Shown in pieces: positions 51,558-61,117 of a stretch of DNA of 64,000 bases (the first letter of the stretch is position 1; each line of letters opens with the position of its first letter). The notes under the pieces are model-generated. The model saw only the letters and a list, made by a program, of their open reading frames with translations. It did not search any database and was not told the origin of the DNA. A program made the position numbers and the translations under genes. The stretch is from positions 120,645-184,644 of the forward strand of contig JANQFG010000118.1 in the NCBI GenBank assembly GCA_028277985.1. Reading direction: 5' to 3'. The DNA comes from a bacterium (GTDB taxonomy: Bacteria > Desulfobacterota > DSWW01).

Positions 51558-52247
51558 TCACTTCGCCTGGAACCGTTTCTCGTACAATTCACTGTCGTAG
51601 GGGGCCCGTCGCTTCGGACATCTTTCCCGGGGGCACAGCTGGCAGGATTCGAAGGAGATCTCCGTAGGGAACAGGATCCCGGATACGGACTGTCTCGGGT
51701 CCATCATGAACGATTCTTTCAACCGCACACCGATGGATTCTTCAATGTTCCCAAGAATCGTAAACAGGGGCTTCTGCTCCTGAATGGGCCAGTCGGCCAG
51801 GGAGCCGGGCGTCATGACGGCTGTCTTCCCGAGACTGAATTTCTTCACGATATGCTCGCCCATGTGGGCCATCGCGGAAAGCAACACGCTGTCCATGATC
51901 GACTCGGCCCAGAATTGCTCGAGCATGTCTTCTTTGGTCTTGGACCAATCCTCGAGCTCCCTCCCGCACGTCCCGACAAAAGGGAACACCCGGTGTACAT
52001 CGGCAAGATTCACGGACAAGACCCGGCTCTTCAGGGTAATGCCGTCGATCACGACCCTGTCATCGCCCTCCTTGTCAAAATCGACCGGCTTGTACACCGC
52101 CTTGGGTCGTGCAGTGGAGAGCGCCTCTTCGACGAGCCGTCCGAATTTGTCGGCAAACTCGGCGCCACCCTTCTCGACTCGAAGCTCCCGCGAGAGCTTG
52201 TCCACGTCGATCTTCGCTTCGATATCGTCGAGGACGAACAGCTCCAT
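51558..52247 (-). CDS. Corrinoid-protein reactivation protein (methionine synthase activation-domain family)
   Basis: 229 residues. Characteristic segments: RVFPFVGTCGRELEDWSK, MTPGSLADWPIQEQKPLF and SGILFPTEISFESCQLCPRERCPKR. These resemble the S-adenosylmethionine-binding activation domain of cobalamin-dependent methionine synthase, found free-standing in anaerobes near corrinoid methyltransferases. The terminal C-x-x-C-x4-C could hold an Fe-S cluster for reducing Co(II). It lies directly next to the methyltetrahydrofolate methyltransferase gene, which supports service to the corrinoid proteins of this locus. Confidence 0.82.
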   Translation of the reverse strand: MELFVLDDIEAKIDVDKLSRELRVEKGGAEFADKFGRLVEEALSTARPKAVYKPVDFDKEGDDRVVIDGITLKSRVLSVNLADVHRVFPFVGTCGRELEDWSKTKEDMLEQFWAESIMDSVLLSAMAHMGEHIVKKFSLGKTAVMTPGSLADWPIQEQKPLFTILGNIEESIGVRLKESFMMDPRQSVSGILFPTEISFESCQLCPRERCPKRRAPYDSELYEKRFQAK

Positions 52248-52254
52248 ATCTATC

Positions 52255-53064
52255 TCATGCCTCGAGTGTTCCGGCTCGAAAGGCTTTCACGTAGTTCATA
52301 CAATAGCTGTCTTTCCCCGCCAGGGCCTCGGCCGTGACGATGTTGGCCATCATTCTCTGATCCAGGGGATTCATGATGGCTCCGTCCAGTCCTCTTGTTA
52401 TGGCCATGACCATCAGGGTCTGATTCATGAAGCGACGGGCCGGCAGGCCGAAGGAGATGTTCGACAGCCCGCACATTGTATGCACCCCGGGGTAACCGGT
52501 CATGATCGCCTCGACGGACTTCAGAAATTCGATTCCGTAGTCGCTGTTCGTGGCGAGCGCCTGTACCAGTGGATCCACGTGAATGTTTTCAAGCTTCACG
52601 TTGTTCTTCACGAGGCCGTTGATCAGCTTGTCCGCGTTGGCAAGCCGTTGCGCAGAGCTCTCCGGCATGCCGTCGTCCCCGACGCACAGGGCAACCACCT
52701 TGAGATCGGTGCCGGCGATCACCGGGAGCACCCCCTCGTACCGCTCCTGCTCCAACGAGATCGAATTGACCATCGGAATCGAACCGTTCTTCTCGTTCAG
52801 GTAAGCCGCCATCGATTCGATCGTCTTCGGATTGGAGCTGTCGATGCAGCAGGGTTTGTCCGTGGCCTCCAGGACCTGGTCGACAACCCACTTCAGATGC
52901 TCGGCTTCCTGATCGATGAAGATCCCGGCATTCACATCGATGTACTCGGCCCCTGCCTCTGCCTGGCCGTTCGCCAGGTTCCGGATCGTCTCCGCGTCCC
53001 GATTCTCGATGGCGGCTTTCACCGCCTTTCGGGTAGCATTGATCAGTTCGCCAACGATAATCAT
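52255..53064 (-). CDS. Methyltetrahydrofolate:corrinoid methyltransferase (pterin-binding domain)
   Basis: 269 residues with a TIM-barrel pterin-binding domain: MIIVGELINATRKAVKAAI, AGAEYIDVNAG, PCCIDSSNPKTIE, MCGLSNISFGLP and DGAIMNPLD, as in AcsE and the folate-methyltransferase component of demethylases. It moves the methyl group from methylcobamide to tetrahydrofolate or back. It follows the CobW gene by 10 bases and precedes the reactivation gene by 7. With two corrinoid carriers and three URO-D enzymes, it completes the usual four-component methyl-transfer system. Confidence 0.93.
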   Translation of the reverse strand: MIIVGELINATRKAVKAAIENRDAETIRNLANGQAEAGAEYIDVNAGIFIDQEAEHLKWVVDQVLEATDKPCCIDSSNPKTIESMAAYLNEKNGSIPMVNSISLEQERYEGVLPVIAGTDLKVVALCVGDDGMPESSAQRLANADKLINGLVKNNVKLENIHVDPLVQALATNSDYGIEFLKSVEAIMTGYPGVHTMCGLSNISFGLPARRFMNQTLMVMAITRGLDGAIMNPLDQRMMANIVTAEALAGKDSYCMNYVKAFRAGTLEA

Positions 53065-53074
53065 GGGTCGACCC

Positions 53075-54010
53075 CTATGTAGTGATACACTCTTTCAGCT
53101 CTCTGGCGATCCGGTCCATGTCCGCCGTCCGCCCGATGAAGACCAGTTTGGTGCCCTCGTTCGTCGCCGATTCCGTCCATTCACTTGTCCCGTAGACATG
53201 GTTGACCATCATGGCTCTTTCCGGGAAGCGAACCACCCCCTTCATACGAAAGATGTCCTTTTGGAGGTTCTCCATGAACCGGTTGAACTTGTCCTCGTTC
53301 ACAGGCCTTTCGTCGAGGAAGGCGTAGGATTGCCACCCTTCCGTGCTGTCGTATGCGACATCACGATGAGGCGTTTGCGTTGCAGGGGGTGGTTTCAAGG
53401 CCTTCATCTTGAGAAGGCGGTTCATGTCGATTCGGCAGTAGCGAGTCGGCTCCACGACGGCCCGGGGGAAGGTCGAGGTGATCTCCTCCATGGACGTCTT
53501 GACCTTCTCCTCGTCCATCGTATCCACCTTGTTGAGCAGAATACGATCCGCCCACTCGAGCTGTCTGCTGAAGACCGGACCCAGCATGTGGCGGAGAGGC
53601 CAGATCTGGGCGTCGATCACCGATGTCACGCGATAGGAGGCGAAAACATCTCTTTCCGTGTACTCCGCAAGAACGTCGACGAGTGCACCGGTATCCGCAA
53701 GACCCGTAGCCTCCATGATCAGCCAACGGGGATGGAACCGCTCGACCAGGTTCTCGATCTGTTTTCGCAGGTCGAGTTGGATGGTGCAGCAGATGCACCC
53801 GCTCACGAGCTCCACCATCTCCACGTCCTGGTCCAGCAACATCCCGTCGATGGAGATGTCGCCGAACTCGTTCATGATGATGACCGTGTCGGACAGGTCT
53901 TCCTTCCACGTAAGGAGATGTCGCAGCAGCGTTGTCTTACCGGATCCGAGAAAACCGGAGATCAGAACCGCCTGGGTCTTTCGCTCGGATCCCGCTGGGG
54001 TTGTTATCAT
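53075..54010 (-). CDS. CobW/P47K-family GTPase
   Basis: 311 residues from ATG 54010; the ATG overlaps the stop of the ligase gene (ATGA). Walker A GFLGSGKTT at 19-27, the CxCC metal-binding motif C72-I-C-C75 in SGCICCTIQ, Walker B-like WLIMEATG and the GTP-specificity segment LNKVD. CobW proteins deliver metals (Co, Zn, Ni) to enzymes. Next to corrinoid methyltransferases it could insert cobalt, or zinc into the URO-D methyltransferases. Coupled translation with the ligase and the methyltransferase argues for one unit. Confidence 0.92.
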   Translation of the reverse strand: MITTPAGSERKTQAVLISGFLGSGKTTLLRHLLTWKEDLSDTVIIMNEFGDISIDGMLLDQDVEMVELVSGCICCTIQLDLRKQIENLVERFHPRWLIMEATGLADTGALVDVLAEYTERDVFASYRVTSVIDAQIWPLRHMLGPVFSRQLEWADRILLNKVDTMDEEKVKTSMEEITSTFPRAVVEPTRYCRIDMNRLLKMKALKPPPATQTPHRDVAYDSTEGWQSYAFLDERPVNEDKFNRFMENLQKDIFRMKGVVRFPERAMMVNHVYGTSEWTESATNEGTKLVFIGRTADMDRIARELKECITT

Positions 54011-55572
54011 TCCAGGGCCCCTTTGAGGAGCTTGAATTTCTGTACCTTGCCGCCCGCGGTTCTGGGGAACTCGGTCGCAAATTCGACATACTGAGGCTTC
54101 TTGTAGGACGCGAGGTGCTCCTTGCAGTGGGCGATGACCTCGTCCTCGGTCAAGGTCTGCCCAGGCACCGGAATCACAAAGGCCTTCACCGCCTCTCCCC
54201 ATTTCTCATCGGGCACCCCGACCACCGCGGCATCGGCGATTCTCGGGTGGGCGAAGAGCACGTCTTCGATTTCCGCAGCGGCAATGTTTTCGCCGCCGCT
54301 GATGATGATGTCCTTCTTGCGGCCCACTACGTAGAAATAGCCGTCGTCGTCCTCCCGGAGCAGGTCGCCGCTGTGAAACCAGCCGCCCCGGAACGCTTCG
54401 GCCGTCGTCTCCGGATCCCGATAGTACTCCTTCAGGACAGTAGGTCCCCGATAAACGATTTCCCCTGTTTCTCCCCGGGGCACATCATTGCCCTCGTCAT
54501 CAACGAGCCGGGCCTCGATCATGAACTCGCGTCTTCCGACGGTGCCTTGCTTTGCCATCATGTCCTCATGGGTGGCAAAGGTGCCGAGCGAGCAGGTTTC
54601 CGCCATGCCGAAGGACTCGATCATCTTCAGCTGCGGGAATCGCTCCACGATCCGTGCCTTCACCTCGCGGGGCATGACCGCGCCACCGGTCCCCCCTATC
54701 AGAAGGGAAGAGAGCTCGTAGTTCTCGAACTTCGGATGGTTCACGATCCAGTTCCAGAGCGCCGGCACCAGGGTGACGCCGTTGACCTTCTCCTCCTGAA
54801 TCACGGCCATGATGTTTTCCGGGTCCGCGTTGTTGGAGATCACTACGGTCTGGCCCCCTGCGATGGCAAAAATGATTCCGCCGTAGCCTGAGATGTGGAA
54901 AGTGGGAAGGAGCATGAGCGACGTCAGCGCTTCGACCCCGGCCGGCGGCTCCACTTTCGGCATGTAGTAGACGTAATTGAAGTAGGCCATGAGGATGTTC
55001 TTGTGGGTCAGGACAACTCCTTTCGGTTTGCCCGTCGTCCCGGAAGTGTAGATGATGGCAATCGTATCGTCGTCGTCCACGTACACCGTCGGCGGCCCCG
55101 GATCGCTTCCCTCGAGAAGGTTTTCATAGTCGAGAGCACCCGGGATCGTGGTTTCCCCCACACAGACACAGGTTTCGATCTTCGGAAGGTCGGCGAGGGC
55201 TTCCTTGACCACCCCATCGAATTCGCTCGCGTAGATCAGGGCCTTCACTTCGGCCAGGTCGAACCCATACACGTGCTCAGGAGCACCGTACCGGAAATTG
55301 GATGGAACATAGACGGCACCGAGCTTGGCCAGGGCAAAGATGATTTCCACCACCTCGACCGAGTTGGCCATCACCATACCGACTCGGTCTCCATGGCCGA
55401 CGCCCTTTTCCTTAAGCCCGTTCGCCAGCCGGTTCGCCCGCTCGTCCAGCCTGTCGTAGGTCAGCCGCCGGTCACCGAAGACAACGGCCTCCCGTTCAGG
55501 GTCAACCTTGGTCCACCGGTAGAGAAACTCCCCCAGGACCATCTGTCTGGAACGCTCCAGATCCACGTTCAT
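54007..55572 (-). CDS. Acyl-CoA synthetase (AMP-forming, ANL superfamily) 2
   Basis: 521 residues from ATG 55572 (GGAGG nine bases upstream). P-loop YTSGTTGKPKGV, hinge region GWFHSGDLLREDDDGYFYVVGRKKDIIISGG and C-terminal catalytic lysine in TAGGKVQKFKL. Activates a carboxylic acid to CoA ester. It differs clearly from ligase 1 at 34603, so they are not recent copies. The last codons overlap the cobW-like gene. Acid substrate unknown. Confidence 0.93.
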   Translation of the reverse strand: MNVDLERSRQMVLGEFLYRWTKVDPEREAVVFGDRRLTYDRLDERANRLANGLKEKGVGHGDRVGMVMANSVEVVEIIFALAKLGAVYVPSNFRYGAPEHVYGFDLAEVKALIYASEFDGVVKEALADLPKIETCVCVGETTIPGALDYENLLEGSDPGPPTVYVDDDDTIAIIYTSGTTGKPKGVVLTHKNILMAYFNYVYYMPKVEPPAGVEALTSLMLLPTFHISGYGGIIFAIAGGQTVVISNNADPENIMAVIQEEKVNGVTLVPALWNWIVNHPKFENYELSSLLIGGTGGAVMPREVKARIVERFPQLKMIESFGMAETCSLGTFATHEDMMAKQGTVGRREFMIEARLVDDEGNDVPRGETGEIVYRGPTVLKEYYRDPETTAEAFRGGWFHSGDLLREDDDGYFYVVGRKKDIIISGGENIAAAEIEDVLFAHPRIADAAVVGVPDEKWGEAVKAFVIPVPGQTLTEDEVIAHCKEHLASYKKPQYVEFATEFPRTAGGKVQKFKLLKGALE

Positions 55573-55898
55573 CCCGCCGTTCCTCCTTTCTGATCCACTG
55601 GACAAGAAACCTCCGACTCATGGATATGCAAAGCCCGATCCCAACGGTGATGGATCTCCTGTTCCGTCAACATGCCCCTCATGTCGCTGCCCTTGGGATG
55701 GATCGTATTCATAGTGCGGCCCCAAGCCGGGACCTTGCTGCCCAAGATATCCGACCGAATCCGATGGCCTACCTTGAACACATGGCTCAGGACCGCGAGA
55801 TGGATGGCGTGTTCATCGATCGCTCCAGGAGTTACGGCCCTGGGCTCAAAAATGGAGTTGCGGACTCTCGCGCGGATCGCACCGCAGGCCTTTTCCAC
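55573..55898. other. Intergenic region, no gene seen
   Basis: 326 bp between URO-D gene 3 and ligase 2, both minus strand. A 109-codon minus frame covers it but has no ribosome site, no family resemblance and overlaps the ligase start, so I treat it as non-coding. No clear hairpin with T run and no -24/-12 or -35/-10 pair was found; a promoter for the ligase-to-thiolase genes may nevertheless lie here. Confidence 0.4.
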
Positions 55899-57044
55899 TC
55901 ATTTCCCGTGAGGGAAGTAGTTCTTGACGGTGTCGACCATGGCCTTGAGGTTCTCGAACTTGCAGTCCGCCGGGCAGGTGCAGCCCGTGCTCAGAATGAA
56001 GCCCCCGTCTTCACCTACAACGTCGATGAGTTTCTTGCAGTAGTCCTCCACCTGCTCGGGGGTCCCGAGGGATGTCAGGGACGCCGACACGTCTCCTGCG
56101 ATGCACATGTGCCCTTTCAGGATCTTCTTCGCCTCGAAGATATCGGTCAAGCTGTCGAACTCGGCTACCACCATTTTCTCCGGAAGCTCGAGAAAGTAAG
56201 GTACATTCTTTGTATAGTTCTGATCCAGGTGCATCACCGTGATGATGTTCTCCGCAGCAAAAGCTTCCACCATCTTCTTCATGTAAGGGAGCTCGAAGCG
56301 CTCGTAGATGTGCAACGGGTAGTAGAAACACCCGCCCCGTTCCATCACCAGCATAACGCCCGGCTCTCCGCTCAGCTTCGCCGCCTCGATCGCGTCCTCG
56401 ATCAAGTCATCGACCATGGCGTTCATGACCGCTTCCAGCTTGTCCGGAATATAATAGATATCCTTGGTGAACTCCATCAGAGTCCGGGAGGTGGACAGGA
56501 TCATCAGAGGAGACGCGGTGATGGCGCCGCAGAGGCTCCGCATGCCCTTCTCGCGCCAGGTCTCAAGCTCGTACCGGTACTGGTCCATCTGTCGCTTGGT
56601 CCACTTGACGATCGTGTCCTCCGGAAGAGGATTGAACGACTCTTTGACGTTCATTCGGAAACCGTTCCACCCGTGCTCGATAATCATGTCGTAGTGCTCG
56701 TGGGTGACGATTTCCTGTTCGACGAACTGGACCACATCGTCCGCCTCCAGGTCGTTCCCGGGTACGAGGTTCTTACCGAACGCCACCCCGGTGTAGACAT
56801 GAGGCGTTAGCGGCAGGGTATAGCCGGGTAGAATCATGCCGTCCCAGCCGCCGGTTTCGTCGCAAACATCGACGATGGCGTGGAAGCTCTTTCGTATGTC
56901 CTTGTAGGCCTCGGCCGTGGTCATTCCTTTTCGCCGACAGGGCATGAAGATGTCCATCAGGGGCGCACAAGGAATACGGTCCACGGGCTCGAGTTTGACG
57001 GCAGCTTCCATTCGTTCGGCCGGTGTCATGCTTTCCTGAATCAT
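55899..57044 (-). CDS. URO-D family corrinoid methyltransferase 3
   Basis: 381 residues from ATG 57044 (AGGAG upstream); longer frames are shadows of the corrinoid gene. URO-D fold opening MTPAERMEAAVKLEPVDRIPCAP, candidate metal ligands H in MHLDQNY and C in STGCTCPADC. More distant from copies 1 and 2 than they are from each other, and shorter. It lies 47 bases after corrinoid protein 2, giving a methyltransferase/carrier pair parallel to the one at 39325-41224. Substrate unknown. Confidence 0.86.
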   Translation of the reverse strand: MIQESMTPAERMEAAVKLEPVDRIPCAPLMDIFMPCRRKGMTTAEAYKDIRKSFHAIVDVCDETGGWDGMILPGYTLPLTPHVYTGVAFGKNLVPGNDLEADDVVQFVEQEIVTHEHYDMIIEHGWNGFRMNVKESFNPLPEDTIVKWTKRQMDQYRYELETWREKGMRSLCGAITASPLMILSTSRTLMEFTKDIYYIPDKLEAVMNAMVDDLIEDAIEAAKLSGEPGVMLVMERGGCFYYPLHIYERFELPYMKKMVEAFAAENIITVMHLDQNYTKNVPYFLELPEKMVVAEFDSLTDIFEAKKILKGHMCIAGDVSASLTSLGTPEQVEDYCKKLIDVVGEDGGFILSTGCTCPADCKFENLKAMVDTVKNYFPHGK

Positions 57045-57091
57045 GGCGCGGTCTTCTCCTTTTCTTCCTATGCCGCTCTTCAGCGTTCTCC

Positions 57092-57718
57092 CTATTTTCC
57101 GACGAAACTCCGGCACAGATCCAGGCCCTGCACCGCGTCGATCGTCTGTGCATCGGCACCGACGTACTCCTTCACGGTCGCGGAAGTAACCCCGCCGCCC
57201 ACGATCACCTTGATGTTGTCCCGCAATCCCTTCTCGGCAAGGGTCTCCACCACGACCTTCATCGGTTCGAAGGCGGTCGTAATCAGTGCAGAGAACCCCA
57301 GGATGTCCGGCTTGACCTGGTCCACCGCCTCCAGGAACTTCTCCACCGGCACGTCCACCCCGAGATCGTGGACCTCGAAACCCGCCCCTTTGGCTACCGC
57401 GATGAAGATATCCTTTCCGATGTTGTGAATGTCGCCCTTCGGGGTTCCGATAACCATCTTGCCGATCGTCTCCTTCACGAGACCGTCCAGCTTCGGCTCG
57501 ATCAGTGCCATGGTGCGGGTGAAGAGATCGGCGGACATCATCAGCTCGCTCAGAAAGTAGTCTCCCTTGCTGAACAGGTCTCCGACCGTCTTCATTCCAT
57601 CCTGAAGTTCCCGCACGATCGCCATGGGGTCTTCGTCTCCATCCAGCCGTCTGTGCACTTCGTCCAGGACCAGATCGGCTTTGAAGGTCGCAAGGGCTTC
57701 GGGCAAATTGGTGCTCAC
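57092..57718 (-). CDS. Corrinoid (B12-binding) methyl-carrier protein 2
   Basis: 208 residues from GTG 57718 (AAGGAG seven bases upstream). Cap domain followed by B12-binding domain with D96-x-H98-x-x-G101 (GDIHNIGKDI) and the SxL...GG segment (GFSALITTAFEP; VIVGGGVTS). Residue-for-residue spacing is the same as in carrier 1, though the sequences have drifted. It precedes URO-D gene 3, its probable partner. A hairpin at 57743-57760 separates it from the receptor gene. Confidence 0.95.
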   Translation of the reverse strand: MSTNLPEALATFKADLVLDEVHRRLDGDEDPMAIVRELQDGMKTVGDLFSKGDYFLSELMMSADLFTRTMALIEPKLDGLVKETIGKMVIGTPKGDIHNIGKDIFIAVAKGAGFEVHDLGVDVPVEKFLEAVDQVKPDILGFSALITTAFEPMKVVVETLAEKGLRDNIKVIVGGGVTSATVKEYVGADAQTIDAVQGLDLCRSFVGK

Positions 57719-57742
57719 GATCTTTCTCCTTGTGTAGCCTCA

Positions 57743-57760
57743 CCCCGCATTCGCTCGGGG
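57743..57760. terminator. Hairpin between receptor and corrinoid genes
   Basis: CCCCG (57743-57747) and CGGGG (57756-57760) with an eight-base loop. No T run follows on either strand, so it is at best a weak or factor-assisted terminator, or an mRNA-stabilising hairpin lowering read-through from the receptor gene. Confidence 0.3.
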
Positions 57761-57782
57761 CAGCCAGTGCCTCTGTTTTCGA

Positions 57783-60035
57783 TCAAGGCCATATTCTCCA
57801 TTGGAACGCAATGCCAAAAGTCCGAGGAGGATTCAGAATCGCGACGATATCCCCATTCTCCGGCGTAGTCGGCACGACTGCGGAATTCGTCATGATGTAC
57901 TGCTTGTTGGAGACGGTCTCCTCGTCGGTCAGATTCTTCCCGAAGAGCTCGAGCCGCCAGCGGCCGTCCGGCGACTCCCATTTTACGAGGGCATTGAGAA
58001 TCGCGACCGGTCTCTGGCTGAGAGCATCGTCTTCCAGGACATCGAAGAACACGGTATCCGTCCACGCAAGATCCATCCGGAGTGTCACAAATCCCAGACT
58101 CCACATCTGGTATGTGTCCTGCGCTCCAAAGGTGACCTTCCACTCCGGAATGTAGGAGAACTGGTTCCCCGACGCATCCATGGGTGTTCCCCACGCATCC
58201 TGAGTCAGAAAATCGTCGTATCGGGTGTTCAAATAGCTGAGCGTAGAGTTGAACAGAAGGGCCGACGAAAGCGGTCGGGCAAGCAGTTCCAGCTCGGTTC
58301 CGATGATCCTCGCTTTTGCAGCGTTTTCAAAGGTAGGCACCGGGGCAATGATGGTCTGGACCTGAATGTCTTTGTAGTCCATGTAAAAGGCGGCAACGTT
58401 TGCACGTAGCCGCTGCCCGAACCAGTCGGTCTTGGCTCCGATCTCGAAATTCCAGACAATCTCCGGCTCCAGATTGATACCGACATCGAGATTGTTCCAC
58501 GGCACGAAGGTTCCGCTCTTGAAACCTTTGGATATCACGCCGAACAGGAAGACCTGCTCGGAGGCACGGTAGTTGACACTGAAGCTCGGTGACCAGTCAT
58601 CCCAATCTCTCTTGTCCACATCCCGTCTGTCGTTACCGAAAGCACTGAAGGTCGTTATTGAATCCACACCTTTTTCTTCAAAGCTGTAGCGTATACCTGC
58701 GCTCACGCCCAGCCTGGGGCTGATGTTGTACGTCGCATTCACGTAGCCGGCGTAAGCCTCCGTGGAGACCTTCGCATCCAGGTTCATGATGAATTCCTGA
58801 CCGAGCGAATAGGTCAGGTCGTAATTGTAGATGGCGTTGTCATCCATCTTGTAGTAGAAGAAACCGGCCAGCCACGATAGACCTGCGTGAGTCCCGGAAA
58901 GCTGAATCTCCTGCGAGAACTGCTTCATATCCGTGGTGAGTATGTCGTGGAACAGGAGCAAATCGGTACCATCCGCATCCAGAAGCGCGGTTCCGTTCCA
59001 CTCCCGGTAAGCCGTGATTGACTTCAGGGCAAGGCCCTTGGGGAGTGAGAGCGTAACCGTACCGGAGCCGCCGTAATTCTTGAGGCTCTCCGGCGGCTCC
59101 CCGATCCAGTCGAACTTCGCATCCCAGAACTCGGCCGGCGGGGTGTAAGGATTCTCCGGCCAGGATCCTGCAACGCCGTTAGGAGTGATATTCTTGCCCG
59201 GCGTACCGAGAACGTCTGCGGCTTCGGTGAAATCTCCCAGCAGAAGGACATCGATGTTGTCGGTGGGCAGAATCTCTATGGCGCTGCGAAGGGAGGTGTA
59301 CTCCTCATTGTACGGGTTCTCTCCGACCAGGTTTTCCACATAACCGGACCGTACGTTGCGCACCACTGTAATGCGCCCTCTCAGCCGGTTCTCCACGACA
59401 GCCCCGGCCGCCGTGGCATCCACACGAAACTTTCCGAAACTGCCCGTTTCGATCCGGGTCAGAACCTCCAGCTCGTCGGTCGGCCTCTTGGTGATGATGT
59501 TGAAGGCGCCACCCGTGGCGTTTCGACCGTACAGGGTGCCCTGCGGCCCGCGAAGCACCTCGATCCGCTCCACGTCGAGGAAGTCGAAAGAGGCGTTCAG
59601 CATCCTCTCGGAGTAGACACCGTCCACGTACATGGCCACGCTCGCCTCCCCGCCGGCACCCGTGTTCACCGAGCCGATGCCCCGTATGAAACCCACAACC
59701 ACTCCTGCCTGGCTGGCAAAGCTGGTATTCGGGGTATACAGGGAGATATCCGCCAGCCTGAAACTCTGTGTATCCAGGAGAAAATCCGAATCAAAGGCCG
59801 TTATCGAGATGGGCGTTTCCTGAAGATCCGTCTCGCCGGTCTTTGTGGCCGTGACCTTTGTCACGTCCAGAACATAGTCGCCGGCTCCGTCGTCGGTGAC
59901 CGCCTCGCCGACGGTCTCTTCTTCCGCCATCGCGGGGCTCGCGTCCAGGGCACCGTTCAGGAGAAAGAGAGCCAGGACCGCCGCAAGATACAGGGCGCCC
60001 TGATTCAGATGCTGGCCAATCGATTGGATCCTCAT
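57783..60035 (-). CDS. TonB-dependent outer-membrane receptor
   Basis: 750 residues from ATG 60035. Signal peptide about 1-37 (ending AMAEEE), a TonB-box-like stretch VTKVTATKTGE followed by ETPISITAF, a plug domain with GFIRGIGSVN and VERIEVLRGPQGTLYGRNATGGAFN, and a 22-strand barrel ending in an aromatic residue region (FGIAFQWRIWP). Overall style is that of receptors for complex organic molecules in sphingomonad-like and steroid-degrading bacteria rather than for siderophores, but the ligand cannot be assigned. It sits next to the corrinoid genes, and a complete Ton energiser is encoded 11 kb away in the same direction. Confidence 0.93.
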   Translation of the reverse strand: MRIQSIGQHLNQGALYLAAVLALFLLNGALDASPAMAEEETVGEAVTDDGAGDYVLDVTKVTATKTGETDLQETPISITAFDSDFLLDTQSFRLADISLYTPNTSFASQAGVVVGFIRGIGSVNTGAGGEASVAMYVDGVYSERMLNASFDFLDVERIEVLRGPQGTLYGRNATGGAFNIITKRPTDELEVLTRIETGSFGKFRVDATAAGAVVENRLRGRITVVRNVRSGYVENLVGENPYNEEYTSLRSAIEILPTDNIDVLLLGDFTEAADVLGTPGKNITPNGVAGSWPENPYTPPAEFWDAKFDWIGEPPESLKNYGGSGTVTLSLPKGLALKSITAYREWNGTALLDADGTDLLLFHDILTTDMKQFSQEIQLSGTHAGLSWLAGFFYYKMDDNAIYNYDLTYSLGQEFIMNLDAKVSTEAYAGYVNATYNISPRLGVSAGIRYSFEEKGVDSITTFSAFGNDRRDVDKRDWDDWSPSFSVNYRASEQVFLFGVISKGFKSGTFVPWNNLDVGINLEPEIVWNFEIGAKTDWFGQRLRANVAAFYMDYKDIQVQTIIAPVPTFENAAKARIIGTELELLARPLSSALLFNSTLSYLNTRYDDFLTQDAWGTPMDASGNQFSYIPEWKVTFGAQDTYQMWSLGFVTLRMDLAWTDTVFFDVLEDDALSQRPVAILNALVKWESPDGRWRLELFGKNLTDEETVSNKQYIMTNSAVVPTTPENGDIVAILNPPRTFGIAFQWRIWP

Positions 60036-60104
60036 GAACACCCCCACTACAGTCTTCTGTTGAGCTCCGTAACGCTTCAAGCCTCGTATGAAACGAATAC
60101 TACC

Positions 60105-61019
60105 CTACTTCTGTGCAGCGGTCATCAGGAAGGTGACCGCTTCGGTGACCATCTTCGTAAGGTCTTCGTGATACGCTCCACCCTCGAGGTTCATGATCCG
60201 GTCCCACGAGCCCATGATGTCCTCTGCGCTCGGCAACTCCGCAAAGGCAGCACCCTGGCCGGTGATGACCGCACTGCGGCTATAGTAACCGGCAAAGGCA
60301 TTGATATAGGCTCCCGTGTCCTGACACTCCTCACTGCAAAGGTACATGACCGCCGGCGTGACCCACTCGACGCCGAATTTCTCGAACATCTCGGGGGCCA
60401 TCAGGTCCTGGGTCATCCGGGTTCCGGCGCTCGGCAGAAGCACGTTCACCTTGACGTTGTACTTGGCCCCTTCGAGCTTGAGCACATTGGCCAGCCCTGC
60501 GATGCCCATTTTGGCTGCCCCGTAGTTGGACTGGCCGAAATTGCCCAGAAGTCCGGAAACGGAGGAAGTCATGACGATACGGCCGTACCCATTTTCACGC
60601 ATGTGAAGAAAGGCCGGCCGGGTCACGCAGTACGTCCCCTTCAGGTGCACCTCCAACACGGCATCCCAGCTGTCTTCATCCATCTTCGACAGGCTCTTGT
60701 CCCGAAGGATTCCGGCATTGTTGACCAGAATGTCCAGCTTGCCGAAGGCCTCCAGGGCGGTGTTGACGATATTCGTCCCGCCGGTCGGTGTGGAGACGCT
60801 GTCGTAGTTCGCAACAGCTTCACCGCCGGCGGAACGGATCTCTTCTACCACCAAATCGGCCACCGCTGCATCGGCCCCTCCGCCGTCCCGGGCCGAACCC
60901 AGATCGTTCACCACAACTTTCGCTCCACGCCGGGCCAACTCGAGCGCATAGTCTTTCCCCAAGCCGGCGCCGGCGCCGGTCACGATAGCCACTCTTCCGG
61001 TAAAATCAATTTTCGACAT
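60105..61019 (-). CDS. Short-chain dehydrogenase (multifunctional-enzyme-2 / 3-hydroxyacyl-CoA dehydrogenase-like SDR)
   Basis: 304 residues. Cofactor motif TGAGAGLG at 14-21, NNAG at 100-103, catalytic S153, Y166 and K170 (SNYGAAK). Its length and opening VTGAGAGLGKDYALELARRGAKVVVNDLG match the dehydrogenase unit of peroxisomal MFE-2-type enzymes, which oxidise 3-hydroxyacyl-CoA including steroid side chains. AAGGGAAACC precedes the ATG. It stands 69 bases upstream of the receptor gene on the same strand. Confidence 0.9.
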   Translation of the reverse strand: MSKIDFTGRVAIVTGAGAGLGKDYALELARRGAKVVVNDLGSARDGGGADAAVADLVVEEIRSAGGEAVANYDSVSTPTGGTNIVNTALEAFGKLDILVNNAGILRDKSLSKMDEDSWDAVLEVHLKGTYCVTRPAFLHMRENGYGRIVMTSSVSGLLGNFGQSNYGAAKMGIAGLANVLKLEGAKYNVKVNVLLPSAGTRMTQDLMAPEMFEKFGVEWVTPAVMYLCSEECQDTGAYINAFAGYYSRSAVITGQGAAFAELPSAEDIMGSWDRIMNLEGGAYHEDLTKMVTEAVTFLMTAAQK

Positions 61020-61117
61020 GGTTTCCCTTGATGGCCGCGCAGGGCCGATTTGCAGTTTGACCGATTTGGCTTGTCAGTTGTCAGATACGAAAGATCGATT
61101 GCAACGTCGTCGGGTCC

